DNA of 64,000 nt from NCBI GenBank assembly GCA_036674765.1, contig JARVKI010000016.1, positions 1-64,000 of the forward strand, in the 5' to 3' direction. The translations under genes and the position numbers were made by a program. The notes beneath the pieces are model-generated. The model searched no databases and was not told the DNA's origin. It was given only the letters and a program-made list of their open reading frames with translations. This DNA comes from Seiridium cupressi. Taxonomy: Eukaryota > Ascomycota > Sordariomycetes > Amphisphaeriales > Sporocadaceae. Of the stretch, positions 1 to 12,297 are shown piece by piece; position 1 is the first letter of the stretch; every line of letters begins with the position of its first letter.

Positions 1-77
1 TATTTTATTTATTTTATTTATTTTATTTATTTTATTTATTTTATTTATTTTATTTATTTTATTTATTTTATTTATTT
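1..77. repeat. 9-bp AT minisatellite
   Basis: The window opens with about eight tandem copies of the nonamer TTTTATTTA, without a single G or C. The array runs directly into AT-rich DNA that continues to about position 290. It is not a telomere repeat (TTAGGG). The true left end of the array is outside the window. Confidence 0.9.
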
Positions 78-1006
78 AAATATATATTTAAAAATTAAAT
101 AAATAATAATATTAATTTTTATTATTTTTATATCGCGATTAATTTAAAAATATTATTATAAAAATCGTTTAAAATAATTATAAAGTTTTAACTTTTATTT
201 TAATATATTTTATTTTATAATATAAACCTATTAAACGACGTTTAAAAGTGTTTAAATAAACTTTAAATTATATATAAATAGTGTTGCATATTTATAATTA
301 ATCGCGTCGGTAAAGAGTTAGTGCAACTAATACGCGGATAACTAGGCCGGACTCCTTCTTTGTTAGCTATAACGATGGCGTTAAAGGAATGAGTTGCCTG
401 GAGTTGTTAATTATCCGTACTGCATATCCAGAATAGCCAATGATGATTCTAGCGATCGTTTTTGCGCGTTTGACTCATCGAGACAAGCTCTCGATTTCTC
501 ACCTGCGAAATTCAACCGGTAGTGTCTTCTCCGACACGCCCAACCCGGGAACGGTGCCGACCCTTGCTAGCGAGACGCCAATGGGACTGAACGAAACTGA
601 TATATGGAGCCGCATGGATGCCGATGATATGTACAGTAGTTATAGCAGGACCCGAATTTATCCCGTTTGGCATGCAGCAAGACGTTGACGATCAGTTACG
701 GTGATATGATTTGAAGATCGTGACTCTCTCTCCTGCTGACATATCCTGTCGGCTTATATGTTGAAAAGAAGAGCATTTGGGTCTTGTTTCCGCCTGGGAC
801 TTTGCAAATTGCATTGCCGTACAAATATTTTCTACCGCCTGCCATACTCAGTATTCACTCGCAGTATTCTATTCACATCCGACATCATACCCCCGAGAGT
901 CACAGCTTCATGTTATGGGCTGTTTACTCGATTAAGACAATCACCTCTAGGTCTGTTTTAGCGAGATTCCTTATATAGAGTAGCCGCTGGGCACCAGTCA
1001 GACACA
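78..1006. other. AT-rich block, then gene-free flank
   Basis: Positions 78-290 are very AT-rich with almost no coding potential, which resembles the edge of an AT isochore such as RIP (repeat-induced point mutation) leaves in ascomycetes. From about 300 the base composition becomes balanced. A short open frame at 440-688 has no recognisable domain and is not called. The last few hundred bases should hold the promoter of the transporter gene that begins at 1007. Confidence 0.5.
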
Positions 1007-2946
1007 ATGCGGTCCTGGTCTTCTACTTCCGTCATTGAGATGGAGCCAGTTCGCTTGGCACTCTCGCCAAAGTTGACCAAAATTGCCTCTTCACCGCTGC
1101 CCCAAGAGCTGCTACGGAATGACGAATTAGCTGCTGCAGCCGCCGTGGAGGATGACGAGCTTCCGCCTCCTAGCACTGCGAGCAGTATCGTGCAGCGATG
1201 GAATTACCCCCGAAGTAACATGCCAAAGGTCGCGGCGTGTTTCTGGAGTTTCATAGTGATAGGAGCCAACGATGCTGCTTATGGAGTAGGTCTTTCTTCA
1301 CCCTCGACGAGGAATTCGCTGAGTACTGACTGGTGACAGGCCTTGATTCACTATGTGCGTTCCGCCCTATGAACATTTTGATTTGCGCAATGAGTATTTC
1401 AATATAGTATCAAATTGCAAAGGTGGGATGACTGCTGACAGTACGATCATATACAGATTGAGCAATATTACAACCTCACCTATTTGATCGTCTCATTAAT
1501 CTTTCTCTCGCCCTTTGTCGGCTATACCGCTTCAGCTTTCATGAACAATTGGATCCACCACAACTTTGGCCAGCGCGGCGTGGCCTTCATCGCCCCTGTA
1601 TGCCATCTCATCGCATGTGAGTAGCAAGCCGCTCAACCACCACCCATTCGCCCTCTCAGACACAGGAAACGACCTCAATGACGTCCAGACTTGATAATTG
1701 CCCTGCATCCCCCTTACCCAGTCCTGGTCATAGCCTTCATGATCGCTGGGTACGGCAACGGCCTTGCGGATGCAGCTTGGAATGCGTGGATTGGCAACAT
1801 GGATCATGCGAATGAGATCCTGGGCTTCCTGCACGGCCTGTACGGGCTCGATGCTGTCATCAGTCCATTGGTAGCGACGAGTATGGTTACAAAGGCCAAT
1901 CTGCCTTGGTATACGTTCTATTATCTCATGGTAAGTCCTCTTACTATATACCAGGAAAGGAAAGTAGGGAAAACTATAGAGCGAATTGGTCACGTTGATG
2001 ATAAAAACTTAGCTTTCTCTAGCCGGTCTCGAGCTCGTAACTTCCATGGTTGCCTTCTGGAAATCTACTGCCTCCGCTTACCGGTCGTCCATGAGCCACT
2101 TTGGTGAGACGCAGAAGGGCTCTCTCCGAAACGCGCTGACGAGACGTCCGTCCGCGCGCGTGACCTGGCTCTGCGCGTTGTTTCTTCTTGGCTATGTCGG
2201 CATCGAGGTCGCACTAGGAGGCTGGATTGTGGTGTTCGTACGTACCTTCTTGGGTCCTTTCTCGCCTCTTTGAACTTCTTTCTGCGCTTTGATAACAATG
2301 CCTTGAGGGTTGATACTCCTGAGACCTGTTTCAGAACCCCCAGAACCTATCCGCAAGAGTGATTACTGACCCTGATTTGATGTAGATGATCCAGGTCCGA
2401 CACGGTGAAGAGTTCGCCTCGGGTATGACAGCTACCGGATTCTGGTTGGGAATTGCAATCGGACGGGTGATTCTTGGTTTTGTAAACTCCGCGGATTGGG
2501 GAGAAAATGGCTATTACTGTGAGCATAGTTCCCTGGCACTCTTGTCCTTGTTTTCCAGTACCTGCTCTATTTTTCTTGGCGACTAACCAAGATTTCCCAA
2601 GATTTACCTACCAATCGTAATGGGCCTCGAGCTCCTCTTCTGGCTCGTCCCGCAATCCACCGTTTCTGCTGTGGCCGTCACGCTGCAGGGCTTCTTCCTT
2701 GGCCCGCTGTTCCCCGCCGCAATCGTGGCCATGTCGAAGCTGCTGCCGCGACATTTGCATGTGGGTGCCATCGGGTTTGCCGCTGCGTTCGGTAGCAGTG
2801 GCGCAGCTATCCTGCCTTTTGCTGTAGGCGCGATTGCGCAGGCAAAGGACGTTCAGGTGCTGCAGCCTATCATCCTGGCGCTGCTGGCTGCCATTTTTGT
2901 TTTGTGGTTGGGATTACCGAAATTTGGGGGAAAGAAGAAGGAATAG
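1007..2946 (+). CDS. MFS transporter, BSC6-like, with apparent frameshift
   Basis: Membrane transporter of the major facilitator superfamily, closest from memory to fungal 'bypass of stop codon 6'-like proteins; the substrate is unknown. Seven exons are inferred: 1007-1285, 1340-1354, 1457-1616, 1689-1930, 2013-2237, 2386-2518 and 2602-2946. All phases join except in exon 6. Recognisable pieces include GANDAAYG at the first membrane span, GNGLADAAWNAWIGN, and a C-terminal half with LELLFWLVPQ and FLGPLFPAA. In exon 6 the frame breaks at an AAA run (2484-2486): with one A fewer the text reads VTPRIGEKMAIT, as expected for the family, and exon 7 then joins in phase. The product would be about 465 residues. 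The break is either a sequencing indel, a young pseudogene, or is bypassed by a GTAAAC donor at 2482, which would delete 12 residues but keep the frame. Confidence 0.8.
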
Positions 2947-3542
2947 ACGTGGTTGAAGCCGACGGATATTATCAGGAGATTGGGAAGCTATTTACATATA
3001 GAGTTAAGATAGTGATGTAAGATATGACTGTTGAAATGATGCGAACAAGATGGAACACCTGAATAGTGTAGGTCATCAATTGGATAAGATGTCGTGGATA
3101 GTCCATATAGTCACCGTTCAGCCTGGATCATGTTGGCTGCGGCATCCGTCCAAATTACACTTACATGAGTTGTGCTATTAAAAAGGATCCACCAATGTTA
3201 ACATACATGCGTATAGATATCTCACTGTACCGCTATGCAGTTCTCGAAAGGAGTGACATCCAATTAAATCAAACCCGTAAGCAGATCGGTTTCCGAACTG
3301 CATATCATCGGAGGTAATGCGCCGCGCCGATAGGAACCGAGATCGTGCCAGTTCGTCCGCTCCGGAGCGACGTCATTGGCACAACCCGATGACCAATCCA
3401 CTAGTACTAGGTATTACATAGCTGAGTTGTCCGCGATTTGTCCGTAGTGGACAACGTATATACAAGTAGCGGCACGTTTTTTCCCTTCTACAAATTCGAA
3501 TTGGAAATTAATACGATCATTCGTCGAAACCTTATACCGATA
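2947..3542. other. intergenic, no gene seen
   Basis: About 600 bp between the transporter stop and the next start. It holds no open frame with recognisable content, no tRNA and no obvious repeat. It should contain the transporter 3' UTR and the promoter of the DUF6640-like gene. Confidence 0.5.
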
Positions 3543-4010
3543 ATGTGGGGACGTATATTACTTACTGTCGACGCCTTGGGCCTGTCCCTAGGTACACTCA
3601 AGGCAGACTACTTTAGCCATACCCATATGTACAACCCGAACTGGCCGCCTCATGCTAAGTGTGTCTACTCCATAGCACATACACTTGAGACCATATAGGG
3701 GCGAAAATCCGCGTGTACTGATACGTGAAACAGATTTCACAATGCTCAGACAGTCGGCCTAGCCTGCTTCCTCGCCGCCGCGACACTGTACTATAGCTGG
3801 CGGAAAGCACAGTCGCCTCAGCTCCACCGTGAATACATGAAGATAGCCGGGTTCCTTGGGTCGATCTACTGGATAGCGGGCCTGGTGAGCATCCTACCGG
3901 AGGGCACGATGGGTGTCGACCCCGAGTTCGGGGGCCCGGCGTTCCCTCAGAAGTATGTTTTCACGGCGTTCTTGCTCTGCGGGTTAATAGGCGCTTGGCT
4001 CGAGTGTTGA
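3543..4010 (+). CDS. small four-span membrane protein, DUF6640-like
   Basis: Two exons, 3543-3658 and 3734-4010, encode 130 residues. The junction restores the motif HAKFHNAQTVG, which matches the pattern HARFH.xQ typical of small fungal membrane proteins annotated DUF6640 and also resembles anthrone oxygenase/DUF1772 proteins. Hydrophobic segments lie near residues 3-20, 45-62, 75-95 and 110-128. Conserved-looking residues are ADYFSHTHMYNPNWPPHA before the junction and VDPEFGGPAFPQ before the last span. The ATG at 3543 is the first in-frame ATG; upstream in-frame sequence has none. The function of this family is not known to me. An oxygenase-type role is possible, but no polyketide synthase lies nearby to support it. 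Confidence 0.7.
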
Positions 4011-6388
4011 GATGGGTTGGAACTTCGTTGGGAAAGGTGCCAGCCTCTAGGTTGAGAAAGGGACATGGGGGAATTGCTTTGAGTGATATATCCCTATAAA
4101 TTTTGAAGATCTCCTAGGACTGTAAACTATCGATGGAAATCTCCGAAAAAGCGTTAATTCCGTCTGTGTCGCCTGGCATCACTTAGTCGTAACGTACTAA
4201 GGGGATTGGTAATTAACGAATAGACGCCGTAAGTTTACTTCGAACCAAAGATGCAAAAATAAGAACGAATCTCTTTTCTCCTTGTTTCTCAAATCTCATA
4301 TTAGAAAACTCAATTCGCTTTCCCGGGGGGAACGCCGTCAAATAATGACCAAGTGTATGTAGTTGTAACCAATTAAGCAGTGGATGGATGGGTGTAAATA
4401 AGTACGTGTACCAGACATGATCGCATGTCTCAGAGCTCAATGCGGTGTATCGTCTTTCTTCGAATGATGTAGAACAGTGCGGTGGTGCAAGTGCAAGTCA
4501 CAAGTGAAGACGGCTTCATGCAGGGCCTCTTGCATTCGTATTGCAGTGGCTTGCCGTTGGGGCATGGTGATGGAGAGTATCGAGTGATACATTGCGGCTT
4601 CCCGTATCGAGGACCGGCGTAACAGGCAAGACATTGTGTACGCAAGCCATGGAAAGCTTCCAGAACACAGTTGGTAAGCCGCGTGATGTACATGTAGCGA
4701 TGGACATTAACTTAGTGCTTGGCTTGCGCTTGCGAATCCTATGGCGGCCTAAGAACGTGGCGGCCTAGAGGTTTCAAACGTGCAAGCATGTGCCCCCAGT
4801 AAAATTCGGAGGGTGGATGAGTCGTCGCAACGGTGCCTAGAAGACCTAAGCAGTATATCACGCCGTAGATTCGAGATTTAGAGAGCCGGACGAGTTCCGG
4901 GGCATCTTCTTGGCCAATATCAAGAAGCAGTCTGCTAGGTATCAGAACTTGCGCCCGCATGCATCGGCAGAGCGTTTCGTTACTGCTGTTATCCGCCAAT
5001 ACGATTACATTGTATATGCACCAACGAGACGTTTGAGTTGCATCACTCACAAAGAAAAGCAAAACCAAAGGCGGCAGAGTTGATACACGAGATCCTATCA
5101 GCGAACGCAGGACGACGTTGTAGCCAAGGTGAGCGTGATTCCATTTGCTACCTAACTATTTCCTGTGTATATCCAGAGGAAACCAGGCCCCGTCTCGGGA
5201 GTGAACCCCTCATCCCCGGCACCTGGGGTGATTAAGGTTGCTTCTGGGCGCCGAGCATAACACAACGTGCAGGCCTGCTGCGTGCGCTCGAGTCAAGGAC
5301 CTCGGCCAAGGCAGCCATTGGCGTTACGCAGACAAGCTGTGGCCCTGCCCGGAAGCACTGCATTCGCATGGCCGCGGGCGCGCTAACGCCCAGCAGTCGC
5401 ACGGCGGTTGGTCTCAGATGCATCCATGCTGTTGGAGCGGCAAGCTTGCACATGGGTAGCTGAGGATGCAGAACGGAAGGGCGTGTGATCATCATTCGCA
5501 GGAAGTGCATTTTTTCAGACTTGGGATTCGAGAGATCCGCTGGGACTGTTCGAGAACCCACCGCGAATGCCTCCCACTTCTATAGACTTGCTGCTTGCTT
5601 TTCGAGGGGTCTGGAATACATGAACCAGCCCGCCCTGACTAACCGTCTACTTTTAGAACTCTCCGCCCACTGCAGCGTGGCGGCACCAGACCGCTGCCAG
5701 CTAAAGTCCATTACGTCTGGGGTCCCCAAGGCAAAAGTCCCGACAATCCAACAACGGCTACCGATTGGAGGTAAGCAACAAGCAGGGAGCTCTCAACTTC
5801 GACGCGGCCCAAGCAAAAGAGGCAAGCTTCCATTCGAGCTCCATTCGAGCTCCATTCGAGCTCCATTCGAGCCGCACCTGTCGAGTGTCTCGCCTCATCC
5901 AGCCCGCCATACTCCTCCATCGCATACTTTCGCCTTGACTCTCGACCAACTGGCAGATCCGCCGTATCTGTCATCACCCCAACCAACTCCTGGAGTCAAT
6001 CACCTCTGCAACAAACAATCAGCTGTTGCCCGAGAATCGACCATCCACGATCAAGACCGGTAGTGACGGCTAACCGTCAGCCGCATTCACAGCTCTCGAG
6101 CTCCAATTAACGCTCGTTTACGGCCGCACGAGGCGAAATGTCACCAAGGAACACGGGGGAGCACGAGACCACGACCTTTCCTTCGATTTCAACCCACGCC
6201 CTTCTCGCCGACCGTCGCTGTTAAGCTAGCTGTCAACCTCTCATAGCATTCGTCATCGACAGCTTTCGACGGCGCATTGCGACAAGGTTCGGGATAACAC
6301 AAGCCCATTGCTTGTAACAACAGCGTTCTTCTCATCAAAACTACCAAGCTCGAGCTTTCTTACGTTTCAGGTCTTCCGCCATCTGACC
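4011..6388. other. long gene-free stretch before BLM10
   Basis: About 2.4 kb with only short, unrecognisable open frames on both strands, for example 4739-5068 minus and 5485-6063 plus. Their amino-acid content is not protein-like enough to call. The last part should be the BLM10 promoter and 5' UTR; a TTTCAG before 6371 could be the acceptor of an untranslated-leader intron. An 11-bp tandem repeat sits at 5830-5872. Confidence 0.5.
5830..5872. repeat. 11-bp tandem repeat, four copies
   Basis: The unit CCATTCGAGCT is repeated three times perfectly, followed by a fourth copy lacking its last base. Each junction carries the palindrome GAGCTC. The array lies about 520 bp upstream of the BLM10 start codon, in its putative promoter or leader. 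Confidence 0.95.
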
Positions 6389-9300
6389 ATGGAAGATCAA
6401 CTCGACCCGACAGGCGCTACGACCTTATCAGGGGCCGCCCAATTCCTCAGCACATTCGCTTCCGGGGAGACAATATCTCGAGCTACCTCGCCTGGCATAC
6501 CTTCGGAAGATTCTGAGGACAATAGCAAACGCTATCGACCGCGAACATTCTCTTACTTCGAACTGCTGCCGTATTCTGTGGAAGAGGAAGTTCAGCGCGA
6601 TGGTGCACTGCAGGGAATACTGAAGCAGCTATACATTGCTATCAAGGCCGAGGACTTCTCCCCGGGGGCGACGCACTGGACGAGACAGTTGCAGTCATGG
6701 CTCAACCTCAAGTTCGACATGCCGAGGGAGCTCCGCGCCAAGCTCGCCCAGCTATACTTCCACCTGTCTTTGGCTCCAGGGCTTGACGGCAGCACCGCGG
6801 ATCGTTTTTCGAGAATGGTCTCTGTATTGGCCAAAAGAAAGCACCTTCTTAGGCCCATCGACGATTTGACTCTTGACTGGAAACCAATCTGGAAAGAGAT
6901 CAAGTCGCTGGTACTTCCTGGAGAGGCGCCGGCGCACCACTCTTCGCGAAGGAGAGGACTCAAGCACATGTGGAAGTTGTGCTTACAAGCCTCGATATAC
7001 TTTGACCCTAGGGATAGACGGGCCATGCTCGAGGAGATCCTGCCCTTCTTCAGCACATCAGACCTCCAGAACGCCTATATTGTGGTTGGCACGTTGAATA
7101 TACTCCTCCCAACAACACCTTGCCCGCCGACGGAACCTCAGTCACAGCCGTCTGATTTCGTACCCACCTTTTTCCACCTGTGGTCTCTGAATACCAGGTC
7201 AAAGGTGTTTGATAATGTATTCCTTGACATATTCTCGCGCATGGCCAGGGACTACCTGACCTGCCAACATGTCCCCTTCTCGGAACACGGTATCTACACC
7301 CGAGAACAGTCAGACTTGATATTCACTGCAATCTTGCGCTTGACCGAGATTCCTGTAGGCCAAGCCAATTCACCCTACACCAACCTTGATTATTCGTCTG
7401 GCTTGGGGCTCTTCTTGGAAAAGGATAAGAAGAAATATCCTATACCATACACAATCGCTCGATTCGTTATTTCCTCTCTATCTCCCCAATGCTTGGACAA
7501 GGAGAGCTCAATATTGAATAGCCTCGAGGGGTTGATGGAGTCTATTGATACCTTCTTTCACCCTTCCAACCAGGGTGGATGGACGCATATCCTCGCCCAG
7601 CTGACCTTTTATCTTACGGAGATGTTTGTATCACGATGGAACAAGGAGCAGCAGGGTGAACAAGATACCCCCGCGGATCGATTTCTCAATGTTGAACTCA
7701 AGAAACGTTTTGTATTGAGTCTGCGTGAAGTCACGTTCATGGGCTTGTTTGGCAAGAGTACCAAGATCACCAACATGTATTTTGGCTCTCTCCAGAATCT
7801 GACATATCTTGAGCCTGACTTGATGCTGCCCGGTGCTCTGCAAAGGTTCTACCCTAGTTTGCAAGGTTTAGTCGAGGTCCATCGAACCACATCCAGTCTG
7901 TGTGGTCTGCAGATGATTGCAAACATCATGTCCAAGCAGAAAGGTTTCCGTTGCCACATTACCGCTCTTCTCGCGCTTGCCCTGCCCGGAATTGATGCCA
8001 ACGATCTCAACAAAACGCAATACACCCTGAACTTTATCCAGAGCGTTGCATACAGTATTCCGTTTGTGAACTTGGTCCAGAAGAACTCTGACATCCATGA
8101 TACCACTTTGGCCATGCAATGGGTCCAAGGCGAGATGGAGCGTATGGAACGAGAGGGGCAAGATGTCAAGATCGATTACAACAGCGAGCTTTCCGACGAG
8201 GACGAGGCAAACATTGTTCGCTCGTCAACAGCAGGATTTGGCGAGTTTATACTCGCGCTACTTGGCAAGGTCTTCACCCTACTTGAAAATCTACCGGATT
8301 CTTCACATCTTCGGACTGGCTCGCCCGAGGACAATATTATCAACACACTTCCCGCGGCCCTCACGCCGCTATTTGCCTCTCTTTCCCCCGAGCTCTTCGA
8401 TCTTGCTTTGGACAAGTTGGCAACGTTCGTCTCGACACACGTCGTACACCAGGCCCGTGATAGCATGGCTTGGATTTGCAATGCCTTGTGCAAGGTCAAT
8501 CCAGAAAAGACCTTGAAAGTCTTCCTCCCCATGCTCATTGTCAGCATTCGCAACGAGATCGACTACAACGGTGCAGCATCAGACCGGAGTAGCGGTACCG
8601 AGGTCCTCCCCCGAGATCGAGCTCTTGTATGGCATGTAAGCATCTTGAGTATGTGTGTTGTTCACGTTGGCGGCGAGGTACTCAAGTACAAGAAGGAGCT
8701 TTTCGAAATTGCCCAGTACATGCAAGAGAAGTGTCGCGGCCTCCCAACACTCCATATCAGCAACTTCATTCATCATCTGCTGTTGAATTTGACTCATACC
8801 TACCCTATTGATAACGCGTTGTACGAGCCCGACGTAGTTAAGCGGGGCCTGAATGTGGATGATTGGGGTCGTGCGACTCTCCCATCAGATTTGACAATCA
8901 AGTGGCACAGATCGAGCCCTGAAGAGCTCCAGTTTGCAGTTGAGGTCTTCCAGGCCCAGGCTGAAGGCGCAATGCGGAGACTTGAATCATTCATGAGTGA
9001 CGATCCGCCTGTGAGTAGGAAAGGCAAGAACAAGGAATGGTCTGATGAGGTGTCGCGTCAGCTCAGCCAGATCCGTCTGGTCATCTCAGGTATTGCCACG
9101 TTGTTCGACCCCGAGCGTGCGTCCGGTGAAGCCAACGGTCATATCAATGGGAACGGCAACAAGAGCGGCGACGATGATATGAAAGACATTGATGAGGAGG
9201 AAGACCCATTGGCTGAAGTCGGGGAAGATGACGAAACAAGACCTCAGTACAAGTACCAGAGTGGCTATCTCCTCACTCCCAAGGATTCTCTCTACACGCG

Positions 9301-12297
9301 TATCCACGACATCCGCGACAACATCGGTCATCTGCTTTCTCGTACCCATTCCTTCCTCAATACTCATCAAGCAGATGATGTCTCTTGCTTCACTGCTCTC
9401 TACTCCACATACCGAATGTGGATCACTGACGTGGGCTTTGAGAGATCTGCTCATCCCCTCGAGCGGTTGCAGAGATTGTACAAGGCAGATGTTGGCCCTT
9501 TCAAAATCAGCGCGCTCCGAAAAGCCTATCCTCGACCATTGCTGATCAAGCGCGCTGATGCATACCATCTACAGCGGGTGAAGCATAATGCGTCGGTCAG
9601 GAACAAGAGTGAAATTGACAAGAGGCTTCTCTTGGACTTGGCCGAGTCCTGTATCTCCCCGTATGCTGATGTCCGGAGGGTTGCACAAGGTGCACAGGAT
9701 GCCTCGCTCAAAGTCCTTATCGGAGGTCGTCCCCTGGTAATCCCCGTGATCCTCGACAAGTTCCGTAAAGCCCTGGCTGAAGTAGACCACGATCGAATCA
9801 AAGGTTCCATGTACACCTTGTTCTTCACAAGCTTGTTGAAGACAATGATGAGAGATTGGAGGTTTGCCCCTGACCTCATGCGATTGTACATTCAAGTGGC
9901 CGGAGTCGACAAGACCTCTATCCAGAACCTCGGCTCAAGCGCCCTGTACCCCCTCATAGAGTTTGGAAAGCGGTTTGAGCTCATGGTCTTGCTGAATGAA
10001 GACATCGTCAACCTTATTCAACCAGCGGATGATTGCTCGAGCATCATTGATTCGCGCCACGACTTCATTCTTGAACGAAGGAAGAAAGTTGAGGCGAAGA
10101 AGGCCGAGCTCGGGTTAGAACTGGTGGAGGTAGCTAGGGAGTCGCACTGGAAGACAGCTAGCAGGTGTGCTATTTTCGCTACGAATCTATGCCTTCGGTT
10201 CGATACGGTTGCTCCAGCACCTTTCATCGAGCTAGCAATTCAAGGAGCCAATGACCCGCATCCTGGACTTCGCGCGGGCTACATCACGGCTTTCTCCAAC
10301 ATCTTCACCGTGATCGATCAACGGGCAGTTTACAACCACTCTTATAGGGACTACCTCGAAGAAAAAGAGAAGGACTCGAACAAGATTATTGTAGACGTGC
10401 CAGAGGGTGATGCTGCATACACCAAGAAATTCCTTGACCAGTTCACACACCCCGAAAATGCCGAATACTACGTCGACACAGATCACGTAGGATGGCTAGT
10501 ATGGGGGAAGCAATTCACAGCGTCAAGAGCCAAGCCAAATCGGTTCGACGATTATGATGGAGTTGAGAATGCTGCACGGAAGCAAATCGGTAAGCTCCTA
10601 ACTCGGGAGTGGCTTGCAAAGTGCTTCGACTTTCTGAAGCAAGAACCTCGTGACACCTCCTCGGATAGGTTCAGAAGCCAAAACGTCATACTCTTGATGC
10701 ACGTGTTCGATCTTATGAACTATGGCGAGACGGCTTTGACGTTTGACGACATCAAAGAGTTGACTCTGGAGTTGTATGGTGAAGGTTCAGATAAGCATCA
10801 GCATCGCGCCACGGCCGAGATCATCGGTGCCATGCTGGCTGGTTCTGCCGACGATCCGATCGAGATGCGGGATCGTGCTTGGGGTTTCGCTCAGCCCCTG
10901 ATGCTCAAGATCTTTGCGGACAGTCTGACCCCGGAGAACTTGAGTTACTGGAGCACATGTCTGCACTTCATTATCGACACCAAAGATCCCCGGCGCGCAC
11001 ATGAGTTGGTGGAGAGTCTCAGCTCCTTCCGCCTGGACATGTCGTCTAATGCGGCTTTCAAAGAGTCATCAAAGGTTCTGCTCCTGGAGATCCTCATCAA
11101 CGATTGCGGCTGGCATTTCCGCCGCGAGAAGCCCATTCTCCAGGACTTCCTCACGCACATTGATCACCCTTACAAGTCCGTACGAGAATCGATCGGAAGG
11201 GTCATCGCTACCATCTACCGCACGCGCTATCACGAGTCTTTCGAGAACGTTTCCACTCTACTCGAAAAGAACAAAGCAGAATCTGCGATTGGCATCCGGC
11301 CGTACCAGCCAACGCAAGAGTTTCTCACCACGGTCAAGGAGGTGTTTGATCGGTTAGAAAAATGGAGGCACGAGCGTGAGCCTGGGCAACAGACACCGTC
11401 ATCATACACGTCCGGCTCCAAGACAGTTTTGACATGGTTGGATAGTACGCTCTCATCTCAGGAGTGCACGCAGCTTGTGACGTTCTTCCCCGATCCGTTC
11501 ATAGACCAGCTTCTTCACATGATGGATGTCAAGGAAGACCCCGAGCTTATGCGACTCGCATACCATGTCTACCGCCATCTGCCCAACATCCCCTTCCGCT
11601 CCGGCGAGGACGATGCCTTCATCAATGCGCTGATCCGTATTGGCAAGGGCGCTACGTCGTGGCATCAGCGGCTACGTGCACTCGTCAACATGCAGGTGAT
11701 TTACTTCCGGCGCCTCTTCTTGACACGGTCTGCCCAGCGCGAGCTTCTCTTTGACGCCGTGGGTGACATGCTTGCGGATCCACAGCTCGAAGTGCGAACG
11801 GTTGCTGGTGCCACACTGGCTGGTATGATCCGCTGTTCGCCAGCCGCGATACGGAACCCCATCATCGAGACGTTGAAGAAACGGTTCGTTTCGCAGCTTG
11901 CAAAGAACCCGATGCCAAAGAAGAAGCTACCCGGTACAGACACGCCGGTCAACATGACACAGCAGATCGTTCGAAGGCACGCGGCCGTACTTGGTTTGGG
12001 GTCGCTCATTGAAGCGTTCCCGTACGCGACGCCGCCACCGGCATGGATGCCGGAGGTCCTAGCCCTCCTTGCGAGGAAGGCAGCCAGCGATCCCGGCGTC
12101 GTAGGCAAGGCAACCAAGGGCATCTTGAGTGAGTTCAAAAAGACAAGACAGGATAGCTGGGGTGTTGACCAGAAGGTAAGTTGTTTTGGGGAAGATGGCA
12201 TAAACAGTAAACAAGAGCTAACATGTCAATACAGTATTTCACTTCTGAACAACTGGAGGACTTGGAAGGTGTTTTATGGAAGAGCTATTTTGCATAG
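6389..12297 (+). CDS. BLM10: proteasome activator BLM10/PA200
   Basis: Giant HEAT-repeat protein that caps the 20S proteasome core and promotes ATP-independent peptide or unfolded-protein degradation; nuclear and cytoplasmic. Exon 1 (6389-12175) gives 1929 codons and a short exon 2 (12235-12297) gives the last 20 residues, so the product is 1949 residues, a normal length for the family. The start is ATG in an ACCATGG context; upstream in-frame codons lack ATG. Family-typical text includes RPIDDLTLDWKPIWKEI near residue 155 and many alpha-helical repeats. An acidic low-complexity loop (about residues 925-950) interrupts the repeats, as in other fungal members. The terminal exon restores the C-terminal tail that docks into the 20S alpha-ring pocket. 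It ends Ser-Tyr-Phe-Ala, whereas the known family tail ends Tyr-Tyr-Ala. Reading through the intron would give a false extended C-terminus. Confidence 0.95.

Noticed and set aside
3543..4010. Polyketide-cluster anthrone oxygenase
   Set aside because: The fold and HxRFH-like motif are compatible, but there is no polyketide synthase or other tailoring gene nearby, so a cluster role is not supported.
5485..6063. 192-codon frame upstream of BLM10
   Set aside because: Begins without a good ATG, spans the 11-bp repeat, and has no recognisable content; better seen as promoter or leader.
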